Below, in pieces: positions 1 through 8,835 of a stretch of 37,460 nt of DNA. The notes under the pieces were generated by a model, which saw nothing but the letters and a program-made list of their open reading frames with translations, was not told the origin of the DNA and searched no databases. The stretch is taken from contig CAZUMW010000045.1 in the NCBI GenBank assembly GCA_964621615.1, forward strand, positions 1 to 37,460. Reading direction: 5' to 3'. Every line of letters starts with the position of its first letter. The first letter of the stretch is position 1. The translations under genes were made by a program, and so were the position numbers. The DNA is from CAZUMW01 sp964621615. GTDB taxonomy: Bacteria; Desulfobacterota; WTBG01; CAIYCZ01; CAIRTM01.

Positions 1-122
1 AAATAACCTGGTTTCTTGATTTTATCATTTTTTTGTACGGGATATACAAATTCCCGCTTACCTGAGCAGCATCGCAGTTGCAAACTAATACTGTGTGATT
101 ATTATATCCCAGGAGGAGCGCT

Positions 123-602
123 ATGGAAAAAGTCGTTGGAAAAGAAATGCCGTGGGAGAAGCAAAAGCAGCTACTCATTGAAATGGGAGCCCTGAAGCTC
201 CCGCTGCTGTATCAATCGCTTGTGAACCTGTATGGAGAGGAGAAGGGCACGGATATATACAATGACCTCTTTGAGGAAAACTTCAAAAGAAGGTCTGCGC
301 AGTTTGCCGGCAAAGATATCGGTGACATCATGATGGCTGAAATAGACATGTTTCCGGCAATGGGCTGGAAGCTCTGGATTGAAAAAAAGCAGGAAGACGG
401 CGAGCCGGTATGGTATGAGCACCTTGAAAAATGCCCGCACCTTGAAGCAACAAGAAAGTACAAGCTTCCCGATCCCTGTGCGCTCATTTGTGATATGGAC
501 TGCAAAATGGGCCGGCAATACAATATCGGTCAGTGGCAGAGAATGAAGCATATGCCGGCGGGCGATACGGAGTGCTGCTTCAGAATTACCAGGTGCTCTT
601 AA
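123..602 (+). CDS. ATC hydrolase-like family protein (L-2-amino-thiazoline-4-carboxylate hydrolase fold)
   Basis: Predicted cytoplasmic protein of 159 residues without signal peptide or membrane segment. The C-terminal half carries the pattern I associate with the L-2-amino-thiazoline-4-carboxylic acid hydrolase family: a CDMDC stretch near residue 123, followed by an Arg/Met segment, a short PAGDTEC turn and a closing CFRITRC. The family name comes from one enzyme of cysteine synthesis from thiazolines; most members have no known substrate, so the reaction here is unknown. Several Cys residues cluster in the last 50 residues and could bind a metal (inference). A strong ribosome site (AGGAGGAG, 111-118) sits 4 bases before the ATG. 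The next gene begins 46 bases downstream on the same strand, so the two probably share a transcript. Confidence 0.62.
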   Translation: MEKVVGKEMPWEKQKQLLIEMGALKLPLLYQSLVNLYGEEKGTDIYNDLFEENFKRRSAQFAGKDIGDIMMAEIDMFPAMGWKLWIEKKQEDGEPVWYEHLEKCPHLEATRKYKLPDPCALICDMDCKMGRQYNIGQWQRMKHMPAGDTECCFRITRCS

Positions 603-648
603 CATACACCATTTACAAAAACCATACAGTCAAAAAGGAGGGGACACC

Positions 649-1446
649 ATGAAAGCGAAATCTTATCAGAAAAAATTTTTTCTACCTTTTGCCGCTGTTT
701 TTTTAGGGGCGTCGATGATACTGTGCCCTGCAGCCTCGGCACAGATGATCGATTTTATCGGCAGCGCAAAACAAAGTCTCAGCACGTTTATCGGCGAGCC
801 CGTTGAGTTCGATGAAACTCTTGCTCATTATGAAGGCGAGGGCGGCACGATTGACCTTGAAGTCTATACGAGCGACAAGATCGAAAAAATTGTTTTCTCC
901 TCAATCCATATAGAAGAAAACGATGTCTGGGAAGAGTCTGTTTTCATCTATCCCGCAGAGGGGTATGAGTTTCCGGTGTTCTGGGCAAACCTGACCAGAA
1001 TGTTTACCCTGGTTAATATTATGATTTTCGACTTTCTTCCGCTACAGGATCTGGTCATGACACCATCTTACGGGAAACGGTATATGGAGCCTCTTGCTGA
1101 AACGAAAAAGCAGGTGATGGATGATGTTTTGAAGCGGACCGTCCGTGACAAAGCTGTCTTTTTTGCCAGCCCCTTTATGTATGTCTATTCTCCGTACAAA
1201 ATGCTGGCACAGGTATCCATTCCGGGCGCTATGCGGATCGCGGATGTGGTGGATGCCTACGCCGAGACGTACATCTCGCTGTGCGACAACGCCACCATGC
1301 TCGATGAAGGCGAGCGGCGCAGCTATGCCGAGCAGAAACTCGCCACGCTTCGTGAATTTCTCAGCGAAAACGATCCCGGATATGAACCTATGACGAATGC
1401 GTTCGGCGAGGAAAAAACCCAGGAGATTATGGATGTAATATTCTGA
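649..1446 (+). CDS. Exported protein of unknown function
   Basis: A 265-residue protein that I do not recognise. The N-terminus is a clear Sec signal peptide: a Lys-rich start, a hydrophobic stretch at about residues 11-28, and an Ala-Ser-Ala-Gln cleavage region near residue 31. The mature part is acidic, with several Glu/Asp-rich stretches, and has a hydrophobic patch around residues 115-130 containing NIMIFDFLPLQ. No repeats, heme sites or catalytic motif were seen. The start is supported by AAGGAGGGG ending about 5 bases before the ATG. It follows the ATC-hydrolase-like gene by 46 bases and ends just before a strong hairpin, so it is probably the last gene of a two-gene unit. Likely periplasmic; function unknown. 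Confidence 0.75.
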   Translation: MKAKSYQKKFFLPFAAVFLGASMILCPAASAQMIDFIGSAKQSLSTFIGEPVEFDETLAHYEGEGGTIDLEVYTSDKIEKIVFSSIHIEENDVWEESVFIYPAEGYEFPVFWANLTRMFTLVNIMIFDFLPLQDLVMTPSYGKRYMEPLAETKKQVMDDVLKRTVRDKAVFFASPFMYVYSPYKMLAQVSIPGAMRIADVVDAYAETYISLCDNATMLDEGERRSYAEQKLATLREFLSENDPGYEPMTNAFGEEKTQEIMDVIF

Positions 1447-1453
1447 CCGGAAC

Positions 1454-1492
1454 AGCCCGCACCTCCCTCTTTGCCATCGGGAGGTGCGGGCT
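1454..1492 (+). terminator. Strong hairpin, probable transcription terminator
   Basis: A perfect 14-bp inverted repeat (AGCCCGCACCTCCC at 1454-1467, complement at 1479-1492) with an 11-base loop, starting 8 bases after the stop codon of the exported protein gene. No T-run follows, so intrinsic termination may be weak and the hairpin may also protect the mRNA 3' end. Confidence 0.6.
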
Positions 1493-1753
1493 TCACCCCT
1501 GCTGTGCCGCGTGCGCCCCTGCACAGCTTTGACGGTTTCTCCTGAAGCCGTGCCCTGCATCATTCCCCCCCCGCTTCACATGCTCTTCCATGGGTACATA
1601 CCCGAAAAAAATGTATGCCATTCGAGACATAATTATATCGCACCCGAAGGGTGCTTCCGAGCTGTTTTGCAGTATACAGGTCGGCAGGACCGTCCTTCGT
1701 TTAGGATATAAACGGGGCAGCAGGCTCTGTTTTTCAAAAATATAAAAAAAATA

Positions 1754-1824
1754 GGGGATTCACCTAAAGTGTTTCCCGGCAAAACCGATAACTACCAATA
1801 AACAACAAAAATCCCCCATGGAGG
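1754..1824 (+). promoter_or_regulatory. Possible structured leader of the FG-GAP protein gene
   Basis: The 386 bases between the two exported-protein genes hold the terminator above, small hairpins at 1592-1603 and 1640-1654, an A/T-rich stretch, and this segment. GGGGATT (1754-1760) can pair with AATCCCC (1810-1816). The enclosed loop has two tiny hairpins, CAC/GTG (1761-1771) and CGG/CCG (1777-1787). The closing strand lies directly before the ribosome site GGAGG (1820-1824). I compared it by eye with c-di-GMP-I, c-di-GMP-II and folate riboswitches and it does not match. Weak evidence. Confidence 0.25.
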
Positions 1825-1832
1825 AACCTGCT

Positions 1833-3416
1833 ATGCACGCACACAAAAAGTCTGCACACACCCGCATCCTGTACACCTTTCTCGCTGCAGGATGCTTTTT
1901 GCTGCTCACCGGGTTAGCAAACAATACCGCCGCTGCAGAACCCGCTGTGCAAAAGGTCAGCGTCACAGAGGATTCCTCGCTTCTTGAACGGTTTTCCCGC
2001 CATACAGTCACCGGTATTACGACAGATTTGCCGCAGCTGCCGGATGTAACCGATTTTACCACTGCAGGCTACCTGACAATCGGCGATATCAATCAGGACG
2101 GGATAAAAGAAATCCTGTGCACCTCGCTGCTGGGTGAAAGCACCGACAGGGAGGTCGCTGACAGCGCGGTCGTGCTGTTCACCTGGGACGGGCAGGATAT
2201 CGATTCGTGGGCCAGAACCGTCCTGAATGACACCTTTGCGTTTGCCAACGAGACCGTTCTGCGGGACATAGACAATGATACCGACACCGATATCATAGTG
2301 CTGGACAATTTTATTTTCGGCGATTATGCCGGCGGCATTTATTATCTTGAAAATCAGGGCGGAGACATCGCGGATCCGTCAAACTGGATCAAGCGGGAAA
2401 TCTATACAATAAATGATGAGTCCTGCTGCTACTCATACCACCGTGCGGCATTTGTTGATCTTGACGGCGACGGGCTCGAAGACATGATAACAACCCGCCT
2501 GTGCCTTCAAAACAGCTTCAGGGGAGAGCAGTATACCTGGCTTGAGTGGTTCAAAAAGGAGCCGGACAACGAAACATACCCGGGCGGCTTTTCCGGACCG
2601 TATGAAATAGGCGACGGGGCAGGGTTCGTGTTCACGCTGTTCGATGTCGACAAAGACGGTGATCAGGACATTCTGGCACCGCAGTTTTTCATCACGCGCG
2701 CGTTCGGACGCGTCCGCGGCTCACGCTTTATCCACAACCCGCGTGGCGACTCCCTGCGCTGGTTTGAAAATCCGGGAACCGGTGAGAACGTCTTTGAAAT
2801 CTGGGACAGCTACACCATCGACAACTGGTACACCTCGGAAAACCCCATGGGCAAAGTCTTTGAAGTCATTGCAGCCGACATAGAAAATGACGGTGAACAG
2901 GAGCTGATTGTCGGCACCCACAATCACCAGGACTATATGCTCGGACGCCGGGTCTGGCCTTCAGGGGTTTTTCTGCTTGAGGTGCCGGACACCCCGAAGA
3001 TAACGGAAAGCTGGCGTCCGGTGACCATCGACTCGGGCGACCCCGATCTCGATCCCCGGAATGAGGAGGCGGTTGCACAGGACCCGTACGCGGTGGACCG
3101 CCCGGGCGGGCCGACCTCCCAGGGATCGCCGGGCCTTGTGCGGGCGGGGGATATAACCGGGGACGGCCTGCCTGAAATCGTGGTGTCAGGCGACGGAAAA
3201 GGTGCCGACTATTATTATGAAAACGGGGGCGTTACCGGATCAACGCTCGCGCTTATGCGCGCCACATTGTATAAGGATGTCGCCTGCATGCCCGCCGAAG
3301 CTGAAATCGTGGACATTGACGGCGACGGCGATCAGGATATCGTGGCAGCTATTTACGACACCAGCGTCAACAAGGACTCCTCGTCGAGCTCGATATTTAT
3401 ATTCGAGCAGGAGTGA
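1833..3416 (+). CDS. Exported FG-GAP/VCBS-repeat beta-propeller protein
   Basis: A 527-residue secreted protein. A signal peptide covers about residues 1-34, with a basic start, a hydrophobic core and Ala-rich cleavage site. At least seven Asp-rich calcium-loop motifs of the VCBS/FG-GAP type recur through the sequence, among them DINQDGIKE, DIDNDTDTD, DLDGDGLED, DVDKDGDQD, DIENDGEQE, DITGDGLPE and DIDGDGDQD. These repeats normally form the blades of an integrin-alpha-like propeller, each loop binding calcium. No enzymatic domain was seen, so a role in surface display, adhesion or sugar binding is only an inference. I chose the ATG at 1833 over the one at 1818 because GGAGG (1820-1824) is 8 bases before it and because it gives a cleaner signal peptide. 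The gene converges on the minus-strand signalling cluster, which ends 48 bases away. Confidence 0.85.
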   Translation: MHAHKKSAHTRILYTFLAAGCFLLLTGLANNTAAAEPAVQKVSVTEDSSLLERFSRHTVTGITTDLPQLPDVTDFTTAGYLTIGDINQDGIKEILCTSLLGESTDREVADSAVVLFTWDGQDIDSWARTVLNDTFAFANETVLRDIDNDTDTDIIVLDNFIFGDYAGGIYYLENQGGDIADPSNWIKREIYTINDESCCYSYHRAAFVDLDGDGLEDMITTRLCLQNSFRGEQYTWLEWFKKEPDNETYPGGFSGPYEIGDGAGFVFTLFDVDKDGDQDILAPQFFITRAFGRVRGSRFIHNPRGDSLRWFENPGTGENVFEIWDSYTIDNWYTSENPMGKVFEVIAADIENDGEQELIVGTHNHQDYMLGRRVWPSGVFLLEVPDTPKITESWRPVTIDSGDPDLDPRNEEAVAQDPYAVDRPGGPTSQGSPGLVRAGDITGDGLPEIVVSGDGKGADYYYENGGVTGSTLALMRATLYKDVACMPAEAEIVDIDGDGDQDIVAAIYDTSVNKDSSSSSIFIFEQE

Positions 3417-3464
3417 GAACGGGGCGGGCTGCGCCCGGACAGCGCCACGAACAGCTGTAACAGC

Positions 3465-4109
3465 TCACTCGTCTGAGAGATCAGGGTAAAGCCGCTGTGC
3501 ACATTCCGGACACAGGCTGTGGCTGAACTGTGCGTCCGAATGCTCATGTATATAGCGCTCAAGGTTCTGCCAGTAGCCCTGATCATCGCGTATTTTTTTA
3601 CACGAAGCGCAAATAGGCAGCAGCCCGCTCAGCTTCTTTATGCGCTCAAAAGCGGCTCTGAGCTCCTGCTCTGCCTGCCTGCGCGTTTCAACCTCCTCTT
3701 TTAAGCGGTCGTGGGCCTTCTTCAGCGTGAGGGCGGACCGGCAGCGGGTGTGCAATTCTGTTGCATTGACCGGCTTTGTTATAAAATCGAACGATCCCGC
3801 TTCAAAGGTCCTTTCAATCGTTTCTTCGCGCTCAAGCGCCCCGCCGGTCACCATGATGACCGGGATGTCCGCTGTTTCCCTTCTGCCTTTCAGCTGCTCA
3901 CAAAAAGAAAACCCGTCCATATCCGGCATAACAATATCAAGTATTATCAGATCCGGCTTCTCTCTGAATGCCGCTTCAAGCCCTTCGCGGGCATCGGCAA
4001 AAGATACAATGCTTTTAAAACCCTTCTTTGCAAGGACAGCCTGCATCATATCGATACTGACAACATCATCATCAACAATGAATATCAATGCATCGTATAG
4101 CGTGTCCAT
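3465..4109 (-). CDS. Response regulator: receiver domain plus CxxC...CxxC C-terminal module
   Basis: A 214-residue protein. The receiver domain spans about residues 7-125, with acidic pocket Asp13/Asp14, phosphoacceptor Asp58 (LDIVMPDMDG) and conserved Lys112 (TKPV). Residues 126-160 are a charged predicted coiled coil. The tail holds a well-known but functionally unassigned module: CASCKKIRDDQGYW from Cys167, then CPEC at 200-203, giving four cysteines in two CxxC pairs with an intervening FSHS. This tail is common at the end of PAS/receiver proteins in Desulfobacterota; metal binding is a reasonable guess. There is no DNA-binding or enzymatic output. It is the last gene of the five-gene minus-strand cluster, 33 bases after the preceding receiver gene, with GGAG just upstream of the ATG. 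Confidence 0.85.
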   Translation of the reverse strand: MDTLYDALIFIVDDDVVSIDMMQAVLAKKGFKSIVSFADAREGLEAAFREKPDLIILDIVMPDMDGFSFCEQLKGRRETADIPVIMVTGGALEREETIERTFEAGSFDFITKPVNATELHTRCRSALTLKKAHDRLKEEVETRRQAEQELRAAFERIKKLSGLLPICASCKKIRDDQGYWQNLERYIHEHSDAQFSHSLCPECAQRLYPDLSDE

Positions 4110-4142
4110 TACTCTCCAGTGTCGTGAATGCTGCCCGATATC

Positions 4143-4559
4143 TCAGGGCGTAGAGGATTTTACGCTGCGTGCGATTTCCTTCCAGCGTGTTATCTTTTCA
4201 ACGGCATCATCTGCAGCCTTGAAAAGCTGCTCAAGCCGTGCCGGCTTAATAAAATAGTCGCTGAATCCGGCCTCAAGGCAGTCTGCCACCTCAAAAAGCG
4301 TCGCATATCCCGTCAGTGCATAAATGATTGATATAGGATTATCCTGCTTTACTGCTCTGCACAGCTCAACCCCGTTCATTTCAGGCATTTTCAGGTCAAA
4401 AAACATGATGTGCACATTTTCCCGCCTCAGAATATCGAGCGCCTCACGGCCGCCAGAGGCCGAAAATACCGCAAACCCCTTTTTGCGGAATGCCGTCTCA
4501 AGCATCTGCCGAATAGATTCTTCATCGTCAACAACCAGTATTCTTTTATCTTCCTGCAT
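4143..4559 (-). CDS. Single-domain response regulator (CheY-like receiver)
   Basis: A 138-residue protein that is a receiver domain and little else. Acidic residues Asp11/Asp12, phosphoacceptor Asp55 in FFDLKMPEMNG, switch Thr83 and Lys105 (IKPAR) are all present, so it should be phosphorylatable. About 20 residues follow the domain and no output domain is seen. It probably acts as a relay intermediate or through protein contacts. A longer frame begins further upstream, but the ATG at 4559 has a near-perfect ribosome site (AAAGGAGG) and gives the normal CheY length. It lies 25 bases after the receiver-PAS-HisKA gene and 33 bases before the final gene of the cluster. Confidence 0.85.
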   Translation of the reverse strand: MQEDKRILVVDDEESIRQMLETAFRKKGFAVFSASGGREALDILRRENVHIMFFDLKMPEMNGVELCRAVKQDNPISIIYALTGYATLFEVADCLEAGFSDYFIKPARLEQLFKAADDAVEKITRWKEIARSVKSSTP

Positions 4560-4584
4560 GGCAAAACCTCCTTTCAATGTACCA

Positions 4585-5733
4585 TCAGTTACTATCCGCC
4601 TCGTCGGATGCTTTATCAATATCAACAATTTTCCGGCTCAGATACTCTTTTGTTTCATAGGCGGTCATCCCCATCAGCTTTTTTGTGATCGCTCCCATTC
4701 TTTCGCTGTCGGCCTGAATGGCTTTGAGCAGCCCATGGGCATGGGGTTTATCGCTGCTGTCACACGCAAGCAGCTGCACGTTGCCCAGAATCGCCTGCAG
4801 CGGCTGATTCAGCTCGTGGCATACAGCTCCGGCAAGCTCCAGTATGCTTGCAAATTTTTCCTGCTTCATGCGCTCGGCCTCTGCATGCCTGCGATCCGTT
4901 ATATCACGAATAATCAGCGCATAAAACACGGACTGCGCGGTTTTCCACGAGCAGTTTGAAACCTCCGCCTCAACTTCATCGCCGTTTTTGCACAAAACCG
5001 TAGTCTCAAACGTGGTGCCGGTATATCGGGAAAGACCTTTTTGTTTTATTTCTGCGAGCGGGACCGCTGCCGCCTGCCGCCTGCGCTCAGGCACAAGAAT
5101 CAGGGCCGGCTTTCCCATAATCTCCTCAGGGCTGTAGCCGAACAGCTTTTCAGCGCTCGGGTTGCACAAAACAATCCTGCCCCCCTCATCTATAACCAGC
5201 ACCGCGTCAGGGGTTGTCTCGATAATCGTTCTGAAGCGCGCCTCGCTTTCGCGAAGCTCCTGCTCCGTTTTTTTCCGCCTGCTGAGCTCGGCGGTCATGA
5301 GATCCCGGGTCTGCTTGAGCATAAGGGCGCCGCGGACCCGCGCCATCAGCTCGCGCGCATTAACCGGCTTGGCAATAAAATCGGTGGACCCGGCCGCAAA
5401 CGTTTTTTCAATGGCTTCCTCCAGATCCTCTACACCGCCGGTAATCATAATAACCGGTATGTGCATTGTGGCCTCGCAGGACCGCAGCTGCCCGCACAGA
5501 GCAAACCCGTCCATTCCGGGCATGATGATATCGGTGATAATAAGATCGGGCCGGCTGCGCCGTATCCCGCTAAGAGCCTCACGGGCACAGCTGTAGGCAG
5601 TGATGGAGGCGTAGCCGTTTTGCTCGAGTATCGCTCTGATAACGTCTATACTGAATGCATCATCGTCAATGATGCAAATATGCATTTCCTGCAGCGATTG
5701 GCCGCTGTGTGCGTCAGGATAATGCTGTTTCAT
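4585..5733 (-). CDS. Receiver-PAS-HisKA protein lacking a histidine kinase ATPase domain
   Basis: A 382-residue cytosolic protein. Domain order: receiver (about 17-135; Asp23-25, phosphoacceptor Asp68 in ITDIIMPGMDG, Lys122), short coil, PAS (about 160-280) ending in the usual IIRDITDR, then a HisKA-like dimerisation helix with an H-box around His306 (VCHELNQPLQ). The protein then stops: no N, G1, F or G2 box follows, only about 75 residues ending in a YETKEYLSRKIVDIDKA tail. I recall similar tails in other Desulfobacterota proteins, which would make this a family form and not a recent truncation. It may take phosphate from another kinase or act as a docking partner (inference). Its ATG overlaps the stop of the upstream hybrid kinase (ATGA at 5730-5733), so the two are translationally coupled and probably work together. 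Confidence 0.85.
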   Translation of the reverse strand: MKQHYPDAHSGQSLQEMHICIIDDDAFSIDVIRAILEQNGYASITAYSCAREALSGIRRSRPDLIITDIIMPGMDGFALCGQLRSCEATMHIPVIMITGGVEDLEEAIEKTFAAGSTDFIAKPVNARELMARVRGALMLKQTRDLMTAELSRRKKTEQELRESEARFRTIIETTPDAVLVIDEGGRIVLCNPSAEKLFGYSPEEIMGKPALILVPERRRQAAAVPLAEIKQKGLSRYTGTTFETTVLCKNGDEVEAEVSNCSWKTAQSVFYALIIRDITDRRHAEAERMKQEKFASILELAGAVCHELNQPLQAILGNVQLLACDSSDKPHAHGLLKAIQADSERMGAITKKLMGMTAYETKEYLSRKIVDIDKASDEADSN

Positions 5734-8700
5734 GGCAAAGCCGCCTTCTTAAACCGGTCAAATGCGGTCCTGAGCGCGGGCAGGAGGTCACGGCCCCCGG
5801 CCGCATCGCCGCGCTTCAGGCTGGTTTCGATATCAAGGGCAATGTTGCGCACCCGGTGCGCGCTGGCATTGGCCGCCGACCCCTTAATCGTGTGCGCCCA
5901 CCTGGCCGCCTCATCCGTATTGTCTGCATCGATGGCTGTTTCCAGCCGATCACAATACTCGGGAACCATTGATGCAAATCTGCCGAGAATTTTTTTCACA
6001 AGCGCGTCATCCCCGGAAAGGCGCTGCATCATTTCCTGCCGGTCATATATAGGTGCTTCAGAAAACTGGCCACTTGTTTCAGGGGTTTCCTGTCCGGCGC
6101 AGCTGCCCGGCTCCGGGACTGATTTCTGCAGCTGCTCCCGGAGAGCGCTTTCAAGCGTTTCAAAGCTGAGGGGCTTTGAGACATATCCGTCCATGCCGGC
6201 CGCAAGGCAGCGCTCGCGATCGCCCTGCATGGCATGGGCGGTCATAGCGATCACCGGCACGCCGTGATCCAACACCGGTGAGGATTCATCGCGTATAGCA
6301 GCCGTTGTCTCAAACCCGTCCATTTCCGGCATCTGGATGTCCATAAGCACAATATCCCAGCACGATTCTGAAAGCGCGCGTATCGCCTCGCGCCCGTCCT
6401 GCACCCAGCGAACCAGCTCATAGCCGAGGCTCTCGAGCATGCCGGATGCGACAAGCCAGTTTGTTTCATCATCTTCAACAAGCAGAATGCGCACCCCCTG
6501 TTTCCTGTCAGGTTCGGCAGGTTTCTGTGTATCCGTTTTTCCTCCGGCATCAGCAGGGGAAACCCGCTGCCGCACAACCGACTCAAGCCGGTCATATAAT
6601 TGCACATAGCTGACCGGCCGTGCCAGGAACGTGGCTCCGGCTGAGCCGGCCGCCGGGCCCTCTTCGGCAGCGGCGAACAAATCCGTTAGCATGACAATTC
6701 TGTCCGGTGAAATCACGCGGTTTTCAGCTGCCAGTTTAATAAACATTTCCGCGCCGCCGGGCACATGCTGATCGATAATGACCGCATCCGGCGGATCGGC
6801 TTTCTGCGACGCCCTGAGCGACACGAGCGCCTCTTCTGCCGTGCCTGCGGTTTCAACGCGGCACCCGTAATACAGCAGCTGCTCGCACAATGCTTTTTTT
6901 CGCACATCCCCGCTGTCGGCGATCAGAATCTGGCGTCCGCACAGCTCCCCGTACAGCTGCGCCTGTTTTGCCGAAACAGAATCCGGCTGTTTGTCGAAAC
7001 AGGCCGTAAACCGGAACGTGGTGCCCCGGCCGACGTCACTGTGAACCTCGACAGACCCGCCCATAAGCTCAACAAAATGTCTGCTGATAGTCAGGCCCAG
7101 CCCGGTGCCGCCGTACGTTCTGGCTGTGGAGGATTCAGCCTGGGAAAATTTATCGAAAATATGCTCCAGCTTATCTGGAGGAATGCCTATGCCGCTGTCT
7201 GTCACCGAAAAGCGCAGCTCTGCCCGATCTTCGGTCTCTTTTACAACATCAACATAAATGCGGACAAATCCTTCGCGGGTGAATTTAACTGCATTGCCGG
7301 CAAGATTCACCAGCACCTGGCGCAGGCGCACCGGATCGCCGACAAGCAGCGGCGGCACCCGGTGGTCGATGCAGCATACATACTCGAGCCCTTTTTCATA
7401 TGCGCGCATGCTCAGAATATCACTTATGCTGTCACAGACAGCGTGCAGGTTACAGTCGAGATGCTCCAGCTGGACTCTCCCTGCCTCTATCTTTGAAATA
7501 TCGAGAATGTCGTTGATAATGTCCAGAAGGCTCTGAGCGCTGTTGCGAATGGTTGCCGCATACTGCTGCTGGCGGGGCGGCAGCGTCGAGTCGAGCAGGA
7601 GCTCCGCCATACCGATTACCGCATTCATCGGCGTGCGTATTTCATGGCTCATGTTTGCCAGAAAATCACTTTTTGATGCGCTGGCCATTTGTGCCTGAAG
7701 GGCAAGCTCGGTCATCTCCATTGACTGCCGCTCCAGATGGCGGTTGAGCTCCTCTGTTTCACGGCGCGATGCATCGATCTGCTGCTCCATGTGCGTTCGC
7801 TCCTCAACCTCCTGCTGCAGCTGCCGGTTGAGCGCAACGAGCTTGGCGGTCCTCCCCTGCACTGCCTGACTCAGCCTGTCTATGCTGTCCTGCTGCTCTC
7901 GCGCAGCTATCCTCTCGCTGGTAAGGTCTCTGCCGAACACGATTGTGCCGATCATAAGGCCTTCGGGGTTTCGCAGCACCGACATGGTTTGCTGCGCCGG
8001 CACGGCCACCCCGTCTTTCCGGAGCAAATAAAGCTCCTCGGAAACCTCGCCGCACTCATACAGCGTGCTGAGCGCCTCAACCGAACGCGCGATATATGAT
8101 TCGTCAATACATATCTCACCGCCGGTCGTGCAGCGATAGGTCCCTTCGGTCGGAGCAAGGCTCACAATGTGCTCCCCGGACAGCTCATCTTCACAATACC
8201 CCAGCAGATTCAGCGCTCCGCGGTTGATCATTCGTATATAGCCGTGCGCGTCGACGATGACGATAGTATCCGCTGCATGCTCAAATATCGCCCGCAGGGT
8301 TTCCTCAGTCTTCCAGGTACCGCTGAGGCGCGCCCAGTTACGCTCGCTGCCGGCCTGCGGAACAACTGTAACACGCGCGCCGGCAGCGCCGCCGCTTTCG
8401 CTCTGCATCAGGTGAGAATGCATTAAAACAGGGACCGTTTCGCCGGATTGGCATATAACATCAAGCTTTACCGGCACTTCACTGGATCGCAAAAAATAAT
8501 AAAAAATATATTCTTTCAGGATGATATGATTGTATTTTTCCTCAGAAATAATACTGGAAAACGGCTTTCCGGCAAGATCCGTTTCAGCAAACCCGGTGAG
8601 GCGGCAGAATTCGGGGGTGAGGCGGGTGAAACATCCCGACGCATCAACACAAAACCCGCACATACCCTCCCGGCGTTCAGAGCAGTGCTGCTGCTCTAAT

Positions 8701-8786
8701 GAAGCGCTGGTGTATTTATCCGTTTTTTCTTCGTTTTTTTTATGACCCTGCATATATATAACGAAACGCGAATAAAATGTACTCAT
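5730..8786 (-). CDS. Cytosolic hybrid histidine kinase: PAS-PAS-HisKA-HATPase-REC-REC-HPt
   Basis: A 1018-residue protein with no signal peptide or membrane segment. Approximate domains: PAS 35-145, PAS 160-292, coiled coil 293-370, HisKA with His381 (MSHEIRTPMN), HATPase 480-600 (N-box around Asn498, DSGIGIPP at 530, GTGLGL at 560), first receiver 617-740, second receiver 765-885, HPt 915-1015 with His965 (HTIKGSAANAS). The second receiver is canonical (Asp816, Lys871). The first keeps the central Asp672 but has a weakened acidic pocket (ADSGD) and Arg723 where the conserved Lys should be, so it is probably a pseudo-receiver. The layout is that of BarA/ArcB-type phosphorelay kinases. The start is uncertain because no good ribosome site precedes it. 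It begins 49 bases after the preceding kinase gene and overlaps the next by 4 bases. Confidence 0.9.
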   Translation of the reverse strand: MSTFYSRFVIYMQGHKKNEEKTDKYTSASLEQQHCSERREGMCGFCVDASGCFTRLTPEFCRLTGFAETDLAGKPFSSIISEEKYNHIILKEYIFYYFLRSSEVPVKLDVICQSGETVPVLMHSHLMQSESGGAAGARVTVVPQAGSERNWARLSGTWKTEETLRAIFEHAADTIVIVDAHGYIRMINRGALNLLGYCEDELSGEHIVSLAPTEGTYRCTTGGEICIDESYIARSVEALSTLYECGEVSEELYLLRKDGVAVPAQQTMSVLRNPEGLMIGTIVFGRDLTSERIAAREQQDSIDRLSQAVQGRTAKLVALNRQLQQEVEERTHMEQQIDASRRETEELNRHLERQSMEMTELALQAQMASASKSDFLANMSHEIRTPMNAVIGMAELLLDSTLPPRQQQYAATIRNSAQSLLDIINDILDISKIEAGRVQLEHLDCNLHAVCDSISDILSMRAYEKGLEYVCCIDHRVPPLLVGDPVRLRQVLVNLAGNAVKFTREGFVRIYVDVVKETEDRAELRFSVTDSGIGIPPDKLEHIFDKFSQAESSTARTYGGTGLGLTISRHFVELMGGSVEVHSDVGRGTTFRFTACFDKQPDSVSAKQAQLYGELCGRQILIADSGDVRKKALCEQLLYYGCRVETAGTAEEALVSLRASQKADPPDAVIIDQHVPGGAEMFIKLAAENRVISPDRIVMLTDLFAAAEEGPAAGSAGATFLARPVSYVQLYDRLESVVRQRVSPADAGGKTDTQKPAEPDRKQGVRILLVEDDETNWLVASGMLESLGYELVRWVQDGREAIRALSESCWDIVLMDIQMPEMDGFETTAAIRDESSPVLDHGVPVIAMTAHAMQGDRERCLAAGMDGYVSKPLSFETLESALREQLQKSVPEPGSCAGQETPETSGQFSEAPIYDRQEMMQRLSGDDALVKKILGRFASMVPEYCDRLETAIDADNTDEAARWAHTIKGSAANASAHRVRNIALDIETSLKRGDAAGGRDLLPALRTAFDRFKKAALP

Positions 8787-8835
8787 GTTTATATCGGCAC
8801 TGCAAACGGAGCAATTGAGCCGTTAATGCCTTTTT

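Noticed and set aside
1640..1654. GCACCC-GAA-GGGTGC hairpin as a terminator
   Set aside because: Only 6 bp, no T-run and no gene ending nearby on either strand; reported only as part of the gap description.
5041..6267. Plus-strand open frame (408 codons) opposite two signalling genes
   Set aside because: It crosses the boundary of two supported minus-strand genes and its translation resembles no protein family; antisense shadow.
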